Of a stretch of DNA of 64,000 bases, positions 1 through 12,200 are shown one piece after another. Source of the stretch: Costus lasius (Eukaryota > Streptophyta > Magnoliopsida > Zingiberales > Costaceae); the NCBI GenBank assembly GCA_027563935.2, contig CM050446.2, forward strand, positions 25,671,501-25,735,500, in the 5' to 3' direction. Below the pieces are notes generated by a model. It saw only the letters and a list, made by a program, of their open reading frames with translations, did no database searches and was not told the origin of the DNA. The translations under genes and the position numbers were made by a program. Numbering within the stretch: the stretch's first letter is position 1; each line of letters starts with the position of its first letter.

Positions 1-1748
1 AAGTGGGGATTTGAGACAAAGCATTAGTAAAAGGAATATTAATGTAAAACTTTTTCAAAACATCAAGAAACTTCCCAAAGTGCTTGTCTAACTTGGCTTG
101 AACAAGTCTCTGGGGAAAAGGTATAGGTGGCCTATATGGAGTAGGTGAACTAGGTCTAGGAACATCAGGCTGACAAGTGGGACTGTCATCACCTTTAGGT
201 TCATCACTCTTATAGGGTGGTGAACTAGTGTGGGACTGCACATGTACAAGTGGTGTTTCTAAGACTTGCTCACTATTAGGTTCAATTTCAGGCTCTTCCT
301 CATCATCATCAAATCTACCCCTTGGTTCATCTAACTATTTTCCACTCCATTAAGTTATAGCATTACAATGTTCCCTAGGGTTTGGTTCAGGTTTAGCAAG
401 CAATTTTCTTGGGGGTCTATAAGATGTACTGGCTTGATGTGTTATTTGATTCTCTATAATTTTATTGTGAGCTGTTAAAGATCCTATCTGAGAAGTAAGC
501 TGATTAATCGTATCCTTTTGTTGCTTAATCTCATCCATAATTTTATCTAATTTTTTATTTTGGTTTGACATCAATTTTTCAAGCATGGACTCTAAACTAG
601 AGTTCTGGGGCTGATTTTGATTTTGTTGCCTTAGTTGGTATCCTCTATTCTCACCCTGTCCCCCTACATTATTGTTACTTTTCCAAGACAAATTTGGGTG
701 ATTCCTCCATCCACGGTTATATGTACTAGAGTAAGGGTCATTATTATTTCTACTTTGATTGTATCCCCTTATAGCATTTACTTGTTCTACACCCTGATCA
801 GTAATAATTTTACACTCTTTAGAATAATGTCCTTGATTACCACAGATATCACAAATAGCAGATGAAACCATAGCAGTTTGCATTTGAAAATAATCAAATC
901 TATTACACAAAGAGTCTACCTTTTCAGCCAAGGTATGTCAACTGTCATTCTCATTCTTACCATGTGGAGGACGATATAGCACTCCTTTTTTAGTGGTCCA
1001 CTAGTTATGGTTCAAAGCCATCTCCTTAAATAAAGTGAAAGCATCATCAACAGTCTTGTTCATGAGGGCTCCTCCTACAGCAGCATCAACAATGAGGCGA
1101 GTATTATAAAGTAAACCATTATAGAAAGTATAAATCAAAACCTATTTTTCCAAGCTATGGTGAGGGCACTTCCGTTGTAATTCATTAAAATGCTCCCATG
1201 CCTCACTCAAAGACTCGCCATCCCTCTGTGCAAAACTGGTGATCTGATTTCTCAACTAGATTATTTTATTTGGTGGGAAGTACTTCATCAAGAAAGCATT
1301 TGAAAGTTGATCCCATGTAGTGAATGTTCTAGTTGGTTGAGAGTGTAGCCAGGCGCGAGCTCGGTCCCTGAGAGAAAAAGAAAATAATCTGAGTTTTAAA
1401 ACATCACTGGATACACCATTAATCTTAATAGTATCACAAAATTCAAGAAAAAGAGCAAGAAGTTGATTAGGATCTTCAAGTGGTGATCCTTCAAATTGAT
1501 TCTGTTGGATCATAAATAGAAAGACTGGTTTGATTTCAAAATTGTTATATCTCAATCACCGGTCTAGCAATGCTAGAGTGTATCTCTAGTGGGTTCGGCG
1601 TTGCATAATCTCTAAGTGATCTTCTGTTAGCTATGATTAATTCCTCTTCCTTCTTTTCTTCAAATCTGAGTTTCCTACGTAATCTTAAAGTTTTATTAAT
1701 TTCAGGATCAAAAGGAACTAGTGGTCCTGACCTAAGGGTCAGGCGCAT
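1..1748 (-). pseudogene. Athila gag (capsid/nucleocapsid) pseudogene
   Basis: Gag packages the retrotransposon RNA into a virus-like particle. Read on the minus strand from 1748, there is an N-terminal basic segment, a retrotransposon gag domain at about 1555-1256 (motif RDRARAWLHSQP, then LMKYFPPNK), further gag sequence to about 960, and a CCHC zinc knuckle at about 860-812 (CDICGNQGHYSKEC). Beyond it lie a Gln/Asn-rich linker and a segment down to base 1 that resembles the region before protease in Athila elements. A frame change lies near 1550, and stops occur near 1255, 1140, 1005 and 945, so the protein cannot be made. It is typical of old Athila copies. Confidence 0.85.
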
Positions 1749-1927
1749 AAATAAGTAGAGAGATCAAATAAACTCATATTTTACAGAAAATAGCAGAAAA
1801 CAGAAATAAATCTCAGCTTCTGAAGATAGCAAAAACAGAAAAAACAGAAAACTAAAAACAAAGCGTAGTCTAGCAATACTATCAATTTCTTCGATACTAA
1901 CAAAACTAAGGTCCCCGGCAACTAAGG

Positions 1928-1945
1928 TCCCCGGCAACGGCGTCA
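1928..1945 (-). other. Athila primer-binding site (Asp tRNA)
   Basis: The minus strand reads TGACGCCGTTGCCGGGGA, matching the Athila/Tat primer site complementary to the 3' end of plant tRNA-Asp with one mismatch (TGA for TGG). It lies 6 nt inside the LTR end. A 17-bp stretch covering its inner half is directly repeated next to it at 1903-1936. Confidence 0.85.
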
Positions 1946-1951
1946 AAAACT

Positions 1952-3737
1952 TGTTGTGTTAAGTACCAAATAATTATTTTCTCACTATCTAAGCAAATTG
2001 AATACGATGTAAGCGAACGATCGAAAAGTGTATGGATTATCAGAGAGAGAAAGTTGGGACTAGGGTTTCATCCACCTTAATTTAAGTGACTAGATAGAAA
2101 TAAGTGTTCGTCAGTTTATTCTTAACATGATAAAGATGAGATTTACTAAAAAAAGAAATTGCCTCGCTCTCGCGACAACAATTTACACTGAACAACCTTC
2201 ACTCTCGTGGCTTGCTCTTTAGTGTTTTAAAATAAGTAAATCTCGACAAAGAAATTTAAAATCACTCTCATGACTTAACTCTCAATATCAATATTTCAAG
2301 TGAAATTAAATATTCTCATATCTTAATTTCACTAGTTTTACTCAAGGGTTTCCAACAATCCAATACCATCTTTCAATGCATATTTTCATGTCTAACTCAA
2401 TAATATTTCTTAGATCAAATTATCAACAAGAATTATACTTCAAAAATCAAGAATTAAGAACAAACCTAATCTCTTAGCATAAGTTCCTAAATCATAATTT
2501 TAGGGTTCTAAGTTTTGCGAATCACCTCTCAGTAGATATTACAAAACTCTAAAACATACTGGTGATTGAATCAAGAAAAGATTAAAGACAATAATCACTT
2601 AAGTAAAATTATCATATTAAAGATCAACTGACGAAATAAAAATTATCCAATCATTAAGAAATTAAGGGGATTACACCCCCCTATCCCAAAAGTTATTTAT
2701 GCTAGCATGATGGAAAAATTATAATATGACATTGTTTCAGAAAAATCAGAAATCAGGGAAAAGAGAGAAATAACATTGTTACTGTGCTCGAGTGTGGAAA
2801 TTTCCACTGCCCGTAATTTGCTATTTTCGTGATGAACAGTGGCGGCGTCCACACTTTTGTTGATTTCTCCTTTTTCTGAACTCCTTTTGCTCTGAAACTT
2901 TTTGTGCGTGTTCTCCTTTCCCCGGCATAACTTCCTTCCAAATTTCGCTGCTGATGATGGTCTGTATGTCTCTTGGTGGAAAACCCTAGGGCGGCGGCAA
3001 AATTGTCGATTTCTCTCTAAATCGTGGATAAAAATTAGGGCTCCCTCTTCTGAGATCTTCTCCTCTTCTTATAGATCACTCCCCTTCTTACGGTTTTTGA
3101 AATTGTGGTCTAGATCTCCCGAAATCATCATTGAAAAACTTGGTGAACAGTAACAGCAGAAGACTCAGGTAACCACGGCCGCCTGGTTTAGAATTACGGT
3201 CCATGAAGATAATTACGGCAGTGCTGTAATTTCTTCTATAGAAAATTTTGGAAGAATTATGGGCTGTAATAAAAACCACAGCAGTGCCGTGATTTATCCT
3301 TCATGCTTCAAATCTGACTTGACGAGATTACGGTCATAATAAATTTTACGGTTGTACCGTAATTTCCTCTGGATAAAAATCTTCAAAAATTACGGAGGAA
3401 ATTAATCATAGTAGTACTGTGGTTTCTTCTGTAGATCCCAGTAAAACCTCGGCCGTAATTATAATTATGGCACTACCATAATTTCAGTGAAAATTTGGAT
3501 TGTCTTAAAATTTGACGTGTATTTTCTCCTTGATGATTGGAATTCGTCTATGCATTCAAATAGATTAAAAATCCATCAAAACGATGCTTTTTTGCCTGAA
3601 ATTGATAAAAAAACTAGAAAAGGTGTAGATTCTGAAATATTTAATAAATAAGGCATAAAAATAAGCAAAAGAGTATGAATATGACTCAAAAAGACTAATC
3701 AATTAATGCAAAATATACTATAAATTTTTGATTTATC
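1952..3737 (-). repeat. Athila long terminal repeat (about 1.79 kb)
   Basis: The minus strand starts TGATAAATC and ends CACAACA, giving TG...CA termini. The inner end abuts the Asp-tRNA primer site. Its inner (3') half is colinear with 61074-62093, and its outer (5') half matches 62094-64000 in reverse. Compared with the 61 kb copy it lacks about 58 bp near the 3' end. The U3-like part (3170-3500) holds an array of short dyads. A target duplication cannot be tested because the other end is outside the window. Confidence 0.85.
3170..3500. repeat. Array of TACGGCA..TGCCGTA dyads in the Athila LTR
   Basis: About six degenerate copies of a short dyad (examples TACGGCAGTGCTGTA near 3208 and ACAGCAGTGCCGT near 3280) occur every 50-70 bp. 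The same kind of array is in the related LTR at 62885-63225, and a variant is in the + strand Athila at 42425-42890. Its role is unknown. It lies in the half of the LTR where promoter elements are expected. Confidence 0.7.
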
Positions 3738-4199
3738 AGTCATCGATATGTGAGCAATAGGAGGCTGTAACATCTGCAATTGGTCCCACTTGCTTTTAAG
3801 TATCCAATAAAGATTAAGTAAGGGCATGTCGCCTTGCTTCAGGTTAAAAATATCCTCATAAAGCTGATGAACTTGACATATGCTCTCTTGGGGAGCGTAA
3901 GTGGATGCCAGAACATCCCAAATTTCTTTAGCAATGTCTAAGCACATGACAGTAGAGGCTATACTGGCTTCAATACTGCTGAGGAGAGATGTCACAACAG
4001 CCATATCTGAGCATTTTCACGCTTCATGAGCAGGATCCAAGGGGTCTATAGCAATTCCCGTCAAATGCACATCTTTACAGTGAGATCCAAGATAAAATCA
4101 CATAGACCGAGCCCAAAGAAGGTAATTACTACCATCAAACTTCATTGTGGTAGCAATACTGGAGGCAGGCTTCAAATCTATATTTGTAGTGATATCCAT
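3738..4199 (-). pseudogene. Copia gag pseudogene (UBN2-type), N-terminal part
   Basis: Starting at the ATG whose first base is 4199, the product begins MDITTNIDLKP and contains KFDGSNYLLWARSM, then, in other frames, ENAQIWLL, LDIAKEIWDVL and LKSKWDQLQMLQP. These are hallmarks of plant Copia gag (Retrotran_gag/UBN2). A stop after the first 34 codons or so and a frameshift near 4000 disrupt it. The C-terminus is cut off by the Athila insertion at 3737/3738. Confidence 0.8.
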
Positions 4200-4667
4200 C
4201 GAAGCAGTGGCAAAGAAGCAACTGGAATAGAATAGCACTCGACCAGAGAAGGAGAGCAGCACGTGAGGAACCAGCAAGAGCTCGATTTTAGTAGGAGCAG
4301 CATGGCGAGAGAAGGGTATGATAAAGAAATCATACCCTGCTATCGACGCCAAGGAATTGTTGAACGAAGAGTGGCCAAACCGTGTGCAGAAGACTTGGAT
4401 GGAAGCTCGACCAGGACGAGAAGACACCCAAGGTGAAAGATCGTTTGAGGCTAGAGAAGGTCAAGCACCTGAGGCTGGAGAAGGTGGAGCGCGTTGTTCC
4501 TGCCAAGAAGAGCGAACGCGGAAGGAGCACTGAGCGCTAGAGAGGTAGGTTAGATGCTAGAGGAAAGACGGAAAGGGCTAGAGGTGAGCGAAAGGAAAGT
4601 GGAAGGGAGAGGTGAAGACGGCAACAGAAGCAGGAGGCGGCGGAAGGTGAAGTTGGCAAACTGTTCT

Positions 4668-4677
4668 TCTGATACCA
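4668..4677 (-). other. Copia primer-binding site (initiator Met tRNA)
   Basis: The minus strand reads TGGTATCAGA, the standard Copia primer site. It lies about 9 nt inside the LTR end chosen here, so that LTR boundary is approximate. Confidence 0.65.
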
Positions 4678-4686
4678 AGTAGAAGA

Positions 4687-4833
4687 TGAACAGTAAAAAT
4701 GTATATTTCTTAGGGTTCAAAACTACTAGGCAAAAATACATTAGAAGGAGAGAAAGGATTAGGTATAAGACCCGAATCCGATAAGAAGGATCCAAACCTG
4801 ATAAGAGTAAACACATGTATAGCTCTCTTAACA
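4687..4833 (-). repeat. Short Copia LTR (about 147 bp)
   Basis: The minus strand begins TGTTAAGAGAGC and ends near TTCA, upstream of the Met-tRNA primer site. The start is clear. The inner end could be a few bases different. Confidence 0.6.
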
Positions 4834-4925
4834 CAATGAATGAGTAGTTTTTAGACGAGTGAACAATTTTTGATTTGGGACCAATTTGACCCTAAATAAA
4901 GCATCGATTGACCACCCGAACTGAA

Positions 4926-5694
4926 TAAAAAGATTAAATTTAACCTATATAAGGGCTAGATCTATGTTGTACAATAATTTTATATATTTAAAATATATAT
5001 ATATATATATTAAAATTTTTTATCTTAATTGTTTCAAAATATAAAATAGAATTTTTGAAAATTTTATATCTTTTAATTTCTGATTCAAATAATTTTGAAA
5101 GTTTGAAATTTTTAATTCATACATTAACTTTAACATTTCATAATATAATTTTGTGATTATTCATTTATTTTGGATTAGCTATTTTGTAATTTTATGCATT
5201 TACTTATTTTGATTTATTGAGAAATATAAATTTTTGAATTTAATTATTATAACATAAATAAGGATCAGGTTCTGATTTTACACAATAATAAAGTATAATA
5301 AAAAGATTAAATTTAACCTGTATAAGGGCTAGATCTATGTTGTACACTAATTTTGTATATTTGAAATATTTATTTATATATTTATTTGAAATTTTTTATT
5401 TTAATTGTTTCAAAATATAAAATAGAATTTTGAAAATTTTATATCTTTTAATTTCTGATTCAAATAATTTTTAAAGTTTGAAAATTTTAATTCATACATT
5501 AACTTAAACATTTCATAATATAATTTTGTGATTTTATATATTTTTGGGATTATTCATTTATTTTGGATGTAGTTATTTTATAATTTTATGCATTTACTTA
5601 TTTTGATTTATTGAGAAATATACATTTTTGAATTTAATTATTATAACATAAATAAGGATCCTATTCCAATTTTACACAATAATAAAGTATAACT
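4926..5694. repeat. Tandem duplication of a ~370-bp AT-rich segment
   Basis: Two adjacent copies (about 4926-5299 and 5300-5694) both start AAAAAGATTAAATTTAACCT and end with ACACAATAATAAAGTATAA. They have diverged by substitutions and a short AT microsatellite in the first copy. No coding capacity is seen. Confidence 0.85.
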
Positions 5695-6146
5695 TAAATA
5701 GGAAGAAGGTGGACATATATCATATGTCGGTACAAATCGGTACCCACTAGTAACAAGAGACTAGTATCTTAAACCTTGGATTGGACTGGTATTTAAAACT
5801 TTGTTTGAGACCTTTTGTGTTTAGAATAGCTGATATAAATTCAACTTGCATATTCCTTCTTTATCTAGGTGACCTATAGTTTGTAACTTTGTATATTTGA
5901 GCATCACTGTATGGTACCAATTTGTAAGAAAGGAAGATCTAAAAATTTTTTGAAGTAATTTCAAAATAGAATTAGACTTGTAGGTTACACATTTTTTGTT
6001 TTAATGGTTCATTTTTCTGTCTATTGTATGAGAGCATGTGGTTCCTTTTGCACTAGTCATTATTGTCTTGTAGGAATTAAAATCTTTATTTTCAATTATC
6101 ATGTCAAGTATTTAATTATCCAAGGTTTTCATTTTTTTAATCTTAG
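5695..6146 (+). other. Non-coding stretch before the first visible exon
   Basis: Probably intron of the kinase gene, since it ends in a polypyrimidine-type acceptor (TTAATCTTAG) at 6146. It includes a GGTAC-rich fragment at about 5710-5800 similar to repeats at 25727-25957. No earlier exon of the kinase was found here. Confidence 0.5.
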
Positions 6147-6240
6147 GATCTTGTTCCAAGAGATTGACTATATCAATGAGGGAAAAAATGCTGATCAATT
6201 TCGGCGGAATTTTAGAAACATAAAATGGGTTCGAGTGCCT
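6147..6240 (+). CDS. ABC1 kinase visible exon 1
   Basis: 94 nt, entering in phase with one base completing a codon from an unseen exon. Encodes ILFQEIDYINEGKNAD... to WVRVP. It carries the E-D-Y-x-x-E-x-x-N signature of the ABC1 domain. Acceptor TCTTAG, donor GTATGT. Confidence 0.88.
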
Positions 6241-9200
6241 GTATGTTCCCTTCACTTAGCCTATAAAATCAGCAACACAAGGTTCGTATTTATCCTCCTA
6301 GCGTTTACCTAACATGAAGTGTGTTCATGTTTTACAGCTTATTTATTGGGATTACACCACTAAGAAAGTGTTAACAATGGAGTATGTTCCTGGTAAATTA
6401 CTTTGGAAACCTTTTGAATAAATTCAATAGAGTATTTTTGAGTTATAAGATGTTGAGGTGATTATGCAGCATACTTCTTTGGTCTATTAAGCTTGTTTGA
6501 CTTTGAATATGATATTAAAGCTAAAGTATGTTTTTTCCTTGTTTCTTTTTCATTAGGTACAAAAATAAATTACTTGGATCAGATAGATGCTGTAGGCTAT
6601 AACAGGTCTTTGATTGCTTCACATTTAATAGAATCATATTTAATTCAGGTAATTTTCAATTCTCAGTAGATTCTCAAATTGTGCTTAGCACAACAACTAT
6701 TGTACTTTATTATTTTTTATAATTTACCTCTTGTTCATCATTGCCTAATTATAGTTCCAGTGCTCCTTTGATGCATCTAGAGATGGCCAACGGCCGGACT
6801 GGAGTAGCCTCAAGCATGGATCGACACGGTTCCTTGCGGGCAGTGCTCGGCATGATATGGTTCTTGGTGGGCCATGCCGGGCACAACACGACGAAAAAAA
6901 GAGGCCGGTCAGCATGACATGCAGCATTGTGCCCAGGCTTGCAAAACCTTCGACCCCCCATGGCACACGGGCACAAATTAGGCCTTGCCAAGCACAGAAT
7001 TAGAAATTTTTTATAAAAATAAGGTAAAATTTTAAAAGAGGAGAAAAAAGGAAAATTAGGAAAAAAATAAGGAAAAATATTAAATAAGTAAAAAATATCA
7101 AAAAAATTAAAAAAATTTAAAATAGGAAAAGTAAAAAAAATTCAGAAAAATAAGAAAGAAAATGGGAAAATTCTAAGAAAAGGAAAATAAAACATATTTA
7201 AAATATTAGGAAAATGGGAAAATTAAGTAAAAAAGGAAAATAATAAAGAAAATATTAAAAAAATAAAAAAAATCATAATTAAAAATTAAAATATATGATA
7301 TCATAATAATGCATAAGTCACAATAACACAAATTTTTTTAAAAATATTTAAGTTTTCAAATTATTATTTATTTTAGACTAGATGAATTACGAGCTGCCTA
7401 TGTACCCTCCACAATATTTATGGAATGATCAGGTCTACGTAGTTCTATTTTTACAACTAAGATATTAAATCTCGGTTAGGTACAATGTATTGGCCTAGTC
7501 TTGGGTTGGTAAGTACCGGATGTACCAACACAGCAAAGTATCAATACTAGACATACGGACACAACATCATAACATCATACCAGACTGGATTCTTCTTGGA
7601 CTGGTATGTACTGTCTAGGGTGGTACGGACTGAAATTCAAAACTAAAACTATTCCTTTTAAACCGCACTCATTCGAGTTGCCTATGTACCTTCTACAATA
7701 ATTACAAAAGGATTAAGTCTACATAGTTTTATTTTTGGAGGTCTTTTTAATTTAAACCGCACTCATGAGCTGCCTACATACCTTCCACAACAATTATGGA
7801 AGGATCTAGTCTACATAGTTCTATTTTTAATTATACATTTATCCATAGTTACTTCCACTTGCACTGTGGAAACTGGAAACATTGTTGATCGTCATATAAC
7901 AAAGTTAAATAACCTCCTTTGCCTTGAAGATGGTCTTCAACATCTAACCAATCGTTACATTTTTCTACACTTTCTTCATTCATCCAACTTTATTTCTTAT
8001 CCAACATTCTCACCTGCACTAAAACAAGACTCCGATACTACTGTAGACACTAGAGGAGTTAGTAAATCAAATGTCATAGAAATCACAAGATAAGATTTTT
8101 CTTACGATCTCCATTATGATAAAATATCAAAATTATCAATTTGATCTTCTGTAAGTAAATATGTATGATTATTTTTTAAATAAAATGTTAATTTATTCAA
8201 ATTATTAGATCTACTTATTGAAGAATTTTTTCTATTTAAAATAAACTATATTCTGTCAATAACATTTTTACTGCTACTAGATGTCATAGTTTATGGGGGT
8301 ATCGAAGCAATTTTATTTTCATATTTTAAATTATAAAAATTATACATTTCCTCTAATAATGAAAAACTTTTAGCTTTCTTATGATCAACCTCTTCAAGTT
8401 GCATATTTTTATAGATTCCAAATGCAATAATTCATTTTTGTATAAAAAATACTATCTATCCAATGTGCTGAAATACATTTATAAGAATGACCAGAATGAT
8501 TGCTAGTCCAAATATCAGATGTTAAAGAATACTAAAGTAAGTGTATTTAAATTTTCTAAAAGATTTTCTTATACTCATTAAAAATTTTTAAGGCACCCCT
8601 ACACATAGTCTGTTTACTTACCTTTTTATATTTAGGTTATAGTGATTTATTTATAAATTTTTAAAATTTTAGTTTTTATCTAAAGAAAATAGTTGTTCAT
8701 CCCAAATAATATACTTAATTAATTATTTTCTTAGCTTTCTAGTAGAATAACTACAAATTTTAAATAAAGTAGAAGAAAGGTTGAACGCAACATATGCATG
8801 AGCGATTTAGTTCTGTTGACTTTTGAGGCGTGAGATAAATTAGCTGTTCTGCATGATTTGCAACTCATTATTGTTTTGTATTTCTTACGGTTGGTTTTTT
8901 CTTTGCCATCGATCATCACCAGATCAAAGCTCTTACAAACATAGTTGGTCTATTTTCTTCCAATAGAAAGTAGTTGACTCATGAGGTTCTCGACTGTCTT
9001 CCTCTTCTGCTTGCATAATAGGTGTGTGAGGATCAAAATTATGCTGTTCATATTGGACAGAAGGAGGGTTGCCATTGCCTGCTTTGTGGCATTGCAACAT
9101 TTGGGTTATTTGACCCAATGAGTTCATTTTGTAATTCTTCAATCTCTCATGGAAAGAGATCTCAATCATTGTTAAATCCAACTATTAATTCTACACATAT

Positions 9201-12200
9201 GATTAAAAATCAATTGGGAGGTTTAGTAAAAAAAAATTAAATAATACTAAAAATACAATAATGTATTAAAAATTTACCTTATCATTTGATTGAATGTGCT
9301 TAATTTGTGAGCTTGATAACTCGAACTTGAACATAATTAAGAAATAAATTTAAATAGAGTAATAATTATATTATAAAATGAAATAAAAAATAAATACTTG
9401 ATCTTAATCATGTGACTAAACTGAAAGAGTCTTGAAGTCTTTAAGACTTGAACACTTTAAATTTAAGTTCAATTAAGAAAATAATTAAAACTCAAGACTT
9501 AAGAAATTAAGAGAGAATGAAAAAAATTATCCAAAGCTCATTGGAATTGTGTGAAGAAACGAGAGAGGGTGGGAGCAATTTGTAGGGATGAAATAGGCTT
9601 AAATTTATATATCTGTCCCTTCTTTTTTATTATTAAATAGGGTAAAATTATAATTTTATAACTTATAGACAATTGTACCCCTAAATTCAATTTTTTTATG
9701 CTTTATGAAGGCAAATAAGTAAAATTACTTATTTAAAATTCGAAGTTGGGCACTCAAATTCAAATAAAAAAAACTATTTAAAATAGTTCGGGTTGATTCA
9801 GGCACGTGTGCCGAGCGAATACTCCGGCCTAGCATGACCCAAAGCTGGATTTCATGTTGTCCATGGCCTATTGCCATGCTGGTGCGGGCCGCAAGCCACC
9901 TAGCCTGTTGGTGACCTCTAGATGTACCTAAGGAAAATAGTGCTTCTTTTCAATCAAATAATATATTTAGTAGTCACCACTCCTTTTCTTGTTGCATGCT
10001 GGAAAATCCAACTGCTTTATATTCACAACTATGACCATAGCATTTCTTTGCATATTTGCTTGAAAGAGTTGTTGGCAATATTATCTTCAAGGTATAATTG
10101 GTAATCTAGATGATTGCTGATCATTTTATTGAGCAGTAAAGTGAAATATAAGTTTCCGTTGTCAACTTTCTTTTATCATTTTTGTACTCAGATTTTGAAG
10201 ACCGGCTTCTTTCATGCTGATCCCCATCAAGGAAATCTTGCTATTGACAAGGATGGGTCAATTATTTACTATGATTTTGGAATGATGTATGAACTTAAAT
10301 CTTTCACAAGAGGGAGGTTACTTGAATTGTTCAATGCAATCTATGACAAGGATGCAGAAAAGGTATCACTTATGAATCCATTCTTGTGACACATTGGTAC
10401 ATGATGATATCATATCGTACTTCATTTGCATGTCTTATTCTACACAATTCATTGCATTCTTTTGTGAGCCATCAAATACATCTTTTTTTGAATACTAAGT
10501 GAATTTAAATATATTTTTGCAAGGTTCAAGATACCGGTATGAATCCATTCTTATCACACATTGGTACATGATGATATCATATCGTTCTTCATTTGCATGT
10601 CTCATTCTACACAATTCATTGCATTCTTTTATGAGCCATCAAATACATCTTTTTTGAATACTAAGTGAATTTAAATATATTTTTGCACGGTTCAAGATAT
10701 GGGTCGATATTAGTGTGTGTATATATATATATATTCATATGATCCGTATTGGGCAGCACATATGAGTTTCTTAAACTATGCATTTTTGAAGGATAATTGT
10801 TGTTTAAGTAGTTTCTCTGCAATTGATTTTCTATATACAAAATATTATAAAATTTTGATCATAAAGAAACTTCTGTAGATAAAAATCAAGGTGTAAGTTT
10901 TGGCAAGATGCTGCCATTCGTAGAAGTTTCTTTTCAAGGTGTTTGGCTTGTGCCAACCTCTATGCTTGAAGCCTGAACTAGTCTCAGGATGCCTCTAGCT
11001 CAAGCATTGGCTAACTTCAAGATGTACCGACACTCAAGCATTGAACTTCAATTTGTTGGTACTCGGTAGACATAATGGGACATTTCGTATGTTTCGCTTC
11101 CATCATATTAGTCTCCTTTCATGTTGGGCTTTGTGCACATTGAACTCTTGTTGCTTGGGTGTTGAGTTCAAGTTGGGCTCACTGTTTTAATGCATTAGGG
11201 CTCAATATGTTACTACCATCATACTTATTGCAACCATATTTTGTTATTTCATTATTGATGTTGTCAAGTTTATATATAAGAAGTATGATGATTCAATATG
11301 AATCTTGGTTTTTCCTCATTTCATCTACCTATTTTTGCTCTATCAGATAATCAGATTTCTAAGTTAACCTTTTAATATAATAAGTGCGTAGCAACTTTAT
11401 AAGAAAACTCCTAATCTCAATAACAATCACAATAATCATGAATTCTGAAATATTTATATGTAATAATGTAGTATTTCGAAATGAACCTTTTAAAAGAAGT
11501 GTACAAGAAGGATTCTAATGAAGCTCCTAATCTCATTTAACATGGTTATTTGTTAAAGCATTGTACTTATTTAACAATGATCTTGGTCTTAACAAGAAAT
11601 TTTATACAGGTTCTCAATTGCCTGATTGTTTCTTGAAGCACTAAACCATCAGGAAACTTGATGCTAGTTTGTTAACCTGCTAGAATTTTCTTCTATTCTA
11701 GCAATAAGTTTCTTTATCCACAATTAGTTGTCTGCCTAAATGTCAACAGGAAACTTTTAATCTCGATAACAGCCACAATAATTATGAACTGTGTAATATC
11801 TGCATGTGATAATGTAGTATTTCTAAGCGAACCTTTTAAAAGAAGTGTCTCGAAAGCATTCTAAAGATTAAAGAAGCTCCTAATCTCAATTAACATGGTT
11901 ATTTGTTACAGCATTGCATTTATTTAGCAACGATCTTGGTCGTAACAGGAAATTTTTTACAGGTTCTCAATTGTCTGATTGTTCTTGAAGCACTGCAACC
12001 AACGGGCGACTTGATGCCAGTTTGTAAACCTGCTAGAATTTTCTTCTATTCTAGCAATAATTTTCTCTATCAACTATAAATTGTCTGGTTAAATATCAAC
12101 ATCTCGCTTACTTTTTTGATAATTATTTAGGTGAGGAGATTAATACAATTTTCCTTGGATAATCTTTTGAGTAAAATGCCTGATCAGCAAAAAACTTTTG

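Larger units (their letters stand above)
1..3737 (-). mobile_element. Athila-type Ty3/gypsy retrotransposon, 5' part
   Basis: On the minus strand the order is LTR (3737 to 1952), primer-binding site (1945 to 1928) and a decayed gag running off the left window edge. The right LTR edge begins TGATAAATC on the minus strand and sits exactly inside the gag of a Copia fragment, so this Athila inserted into an older Copia copy. Gag carries several in-frame stops and frameshifts, so the element is dead. The pol part and the other LTR would lie left of the window. Lineage is inferred from the Asp-tRNA primer site, the gag type and the LTR similarity to the copies at 61074-64000. Confidence 0.88.
3738..4833 (-). 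mobile_element. Short-LTR Copia retrotransposon, 5' fragment
   Basis: On the minus strand there is a short LTR (4833-4687), an initiator-Met tRNA primer site (4677-4668), an untranslated leader and the first part of a Copia gag. The copy ends at 3738 where the Athila LTR begins, so the rest is displaced beyond the left edge. The LTR of about 147 bp suggests an Ale/Retrofit-like lineage, which is inference. Gag has a stop and a frameshift. Confidence 0.75.
11402..12100. repeat. Tandem duplication (~348 bp) containing exon 5
   Basis: Unit 1 (11402-11747) and unit 2 (11748-about 12100) align along their length, from AACTC/AACTTT...AATCTC through the exon and the TCTAGCAATAA segment. Unit 2 holds the intact exon 5 and unit 1 a decayed copy. 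Confidence 0.88.

Noticed and set aside
5800..6140. A further upstream kinase exon
   Set aside because: No segment with flanking splice sites gives ABC1-like residues.
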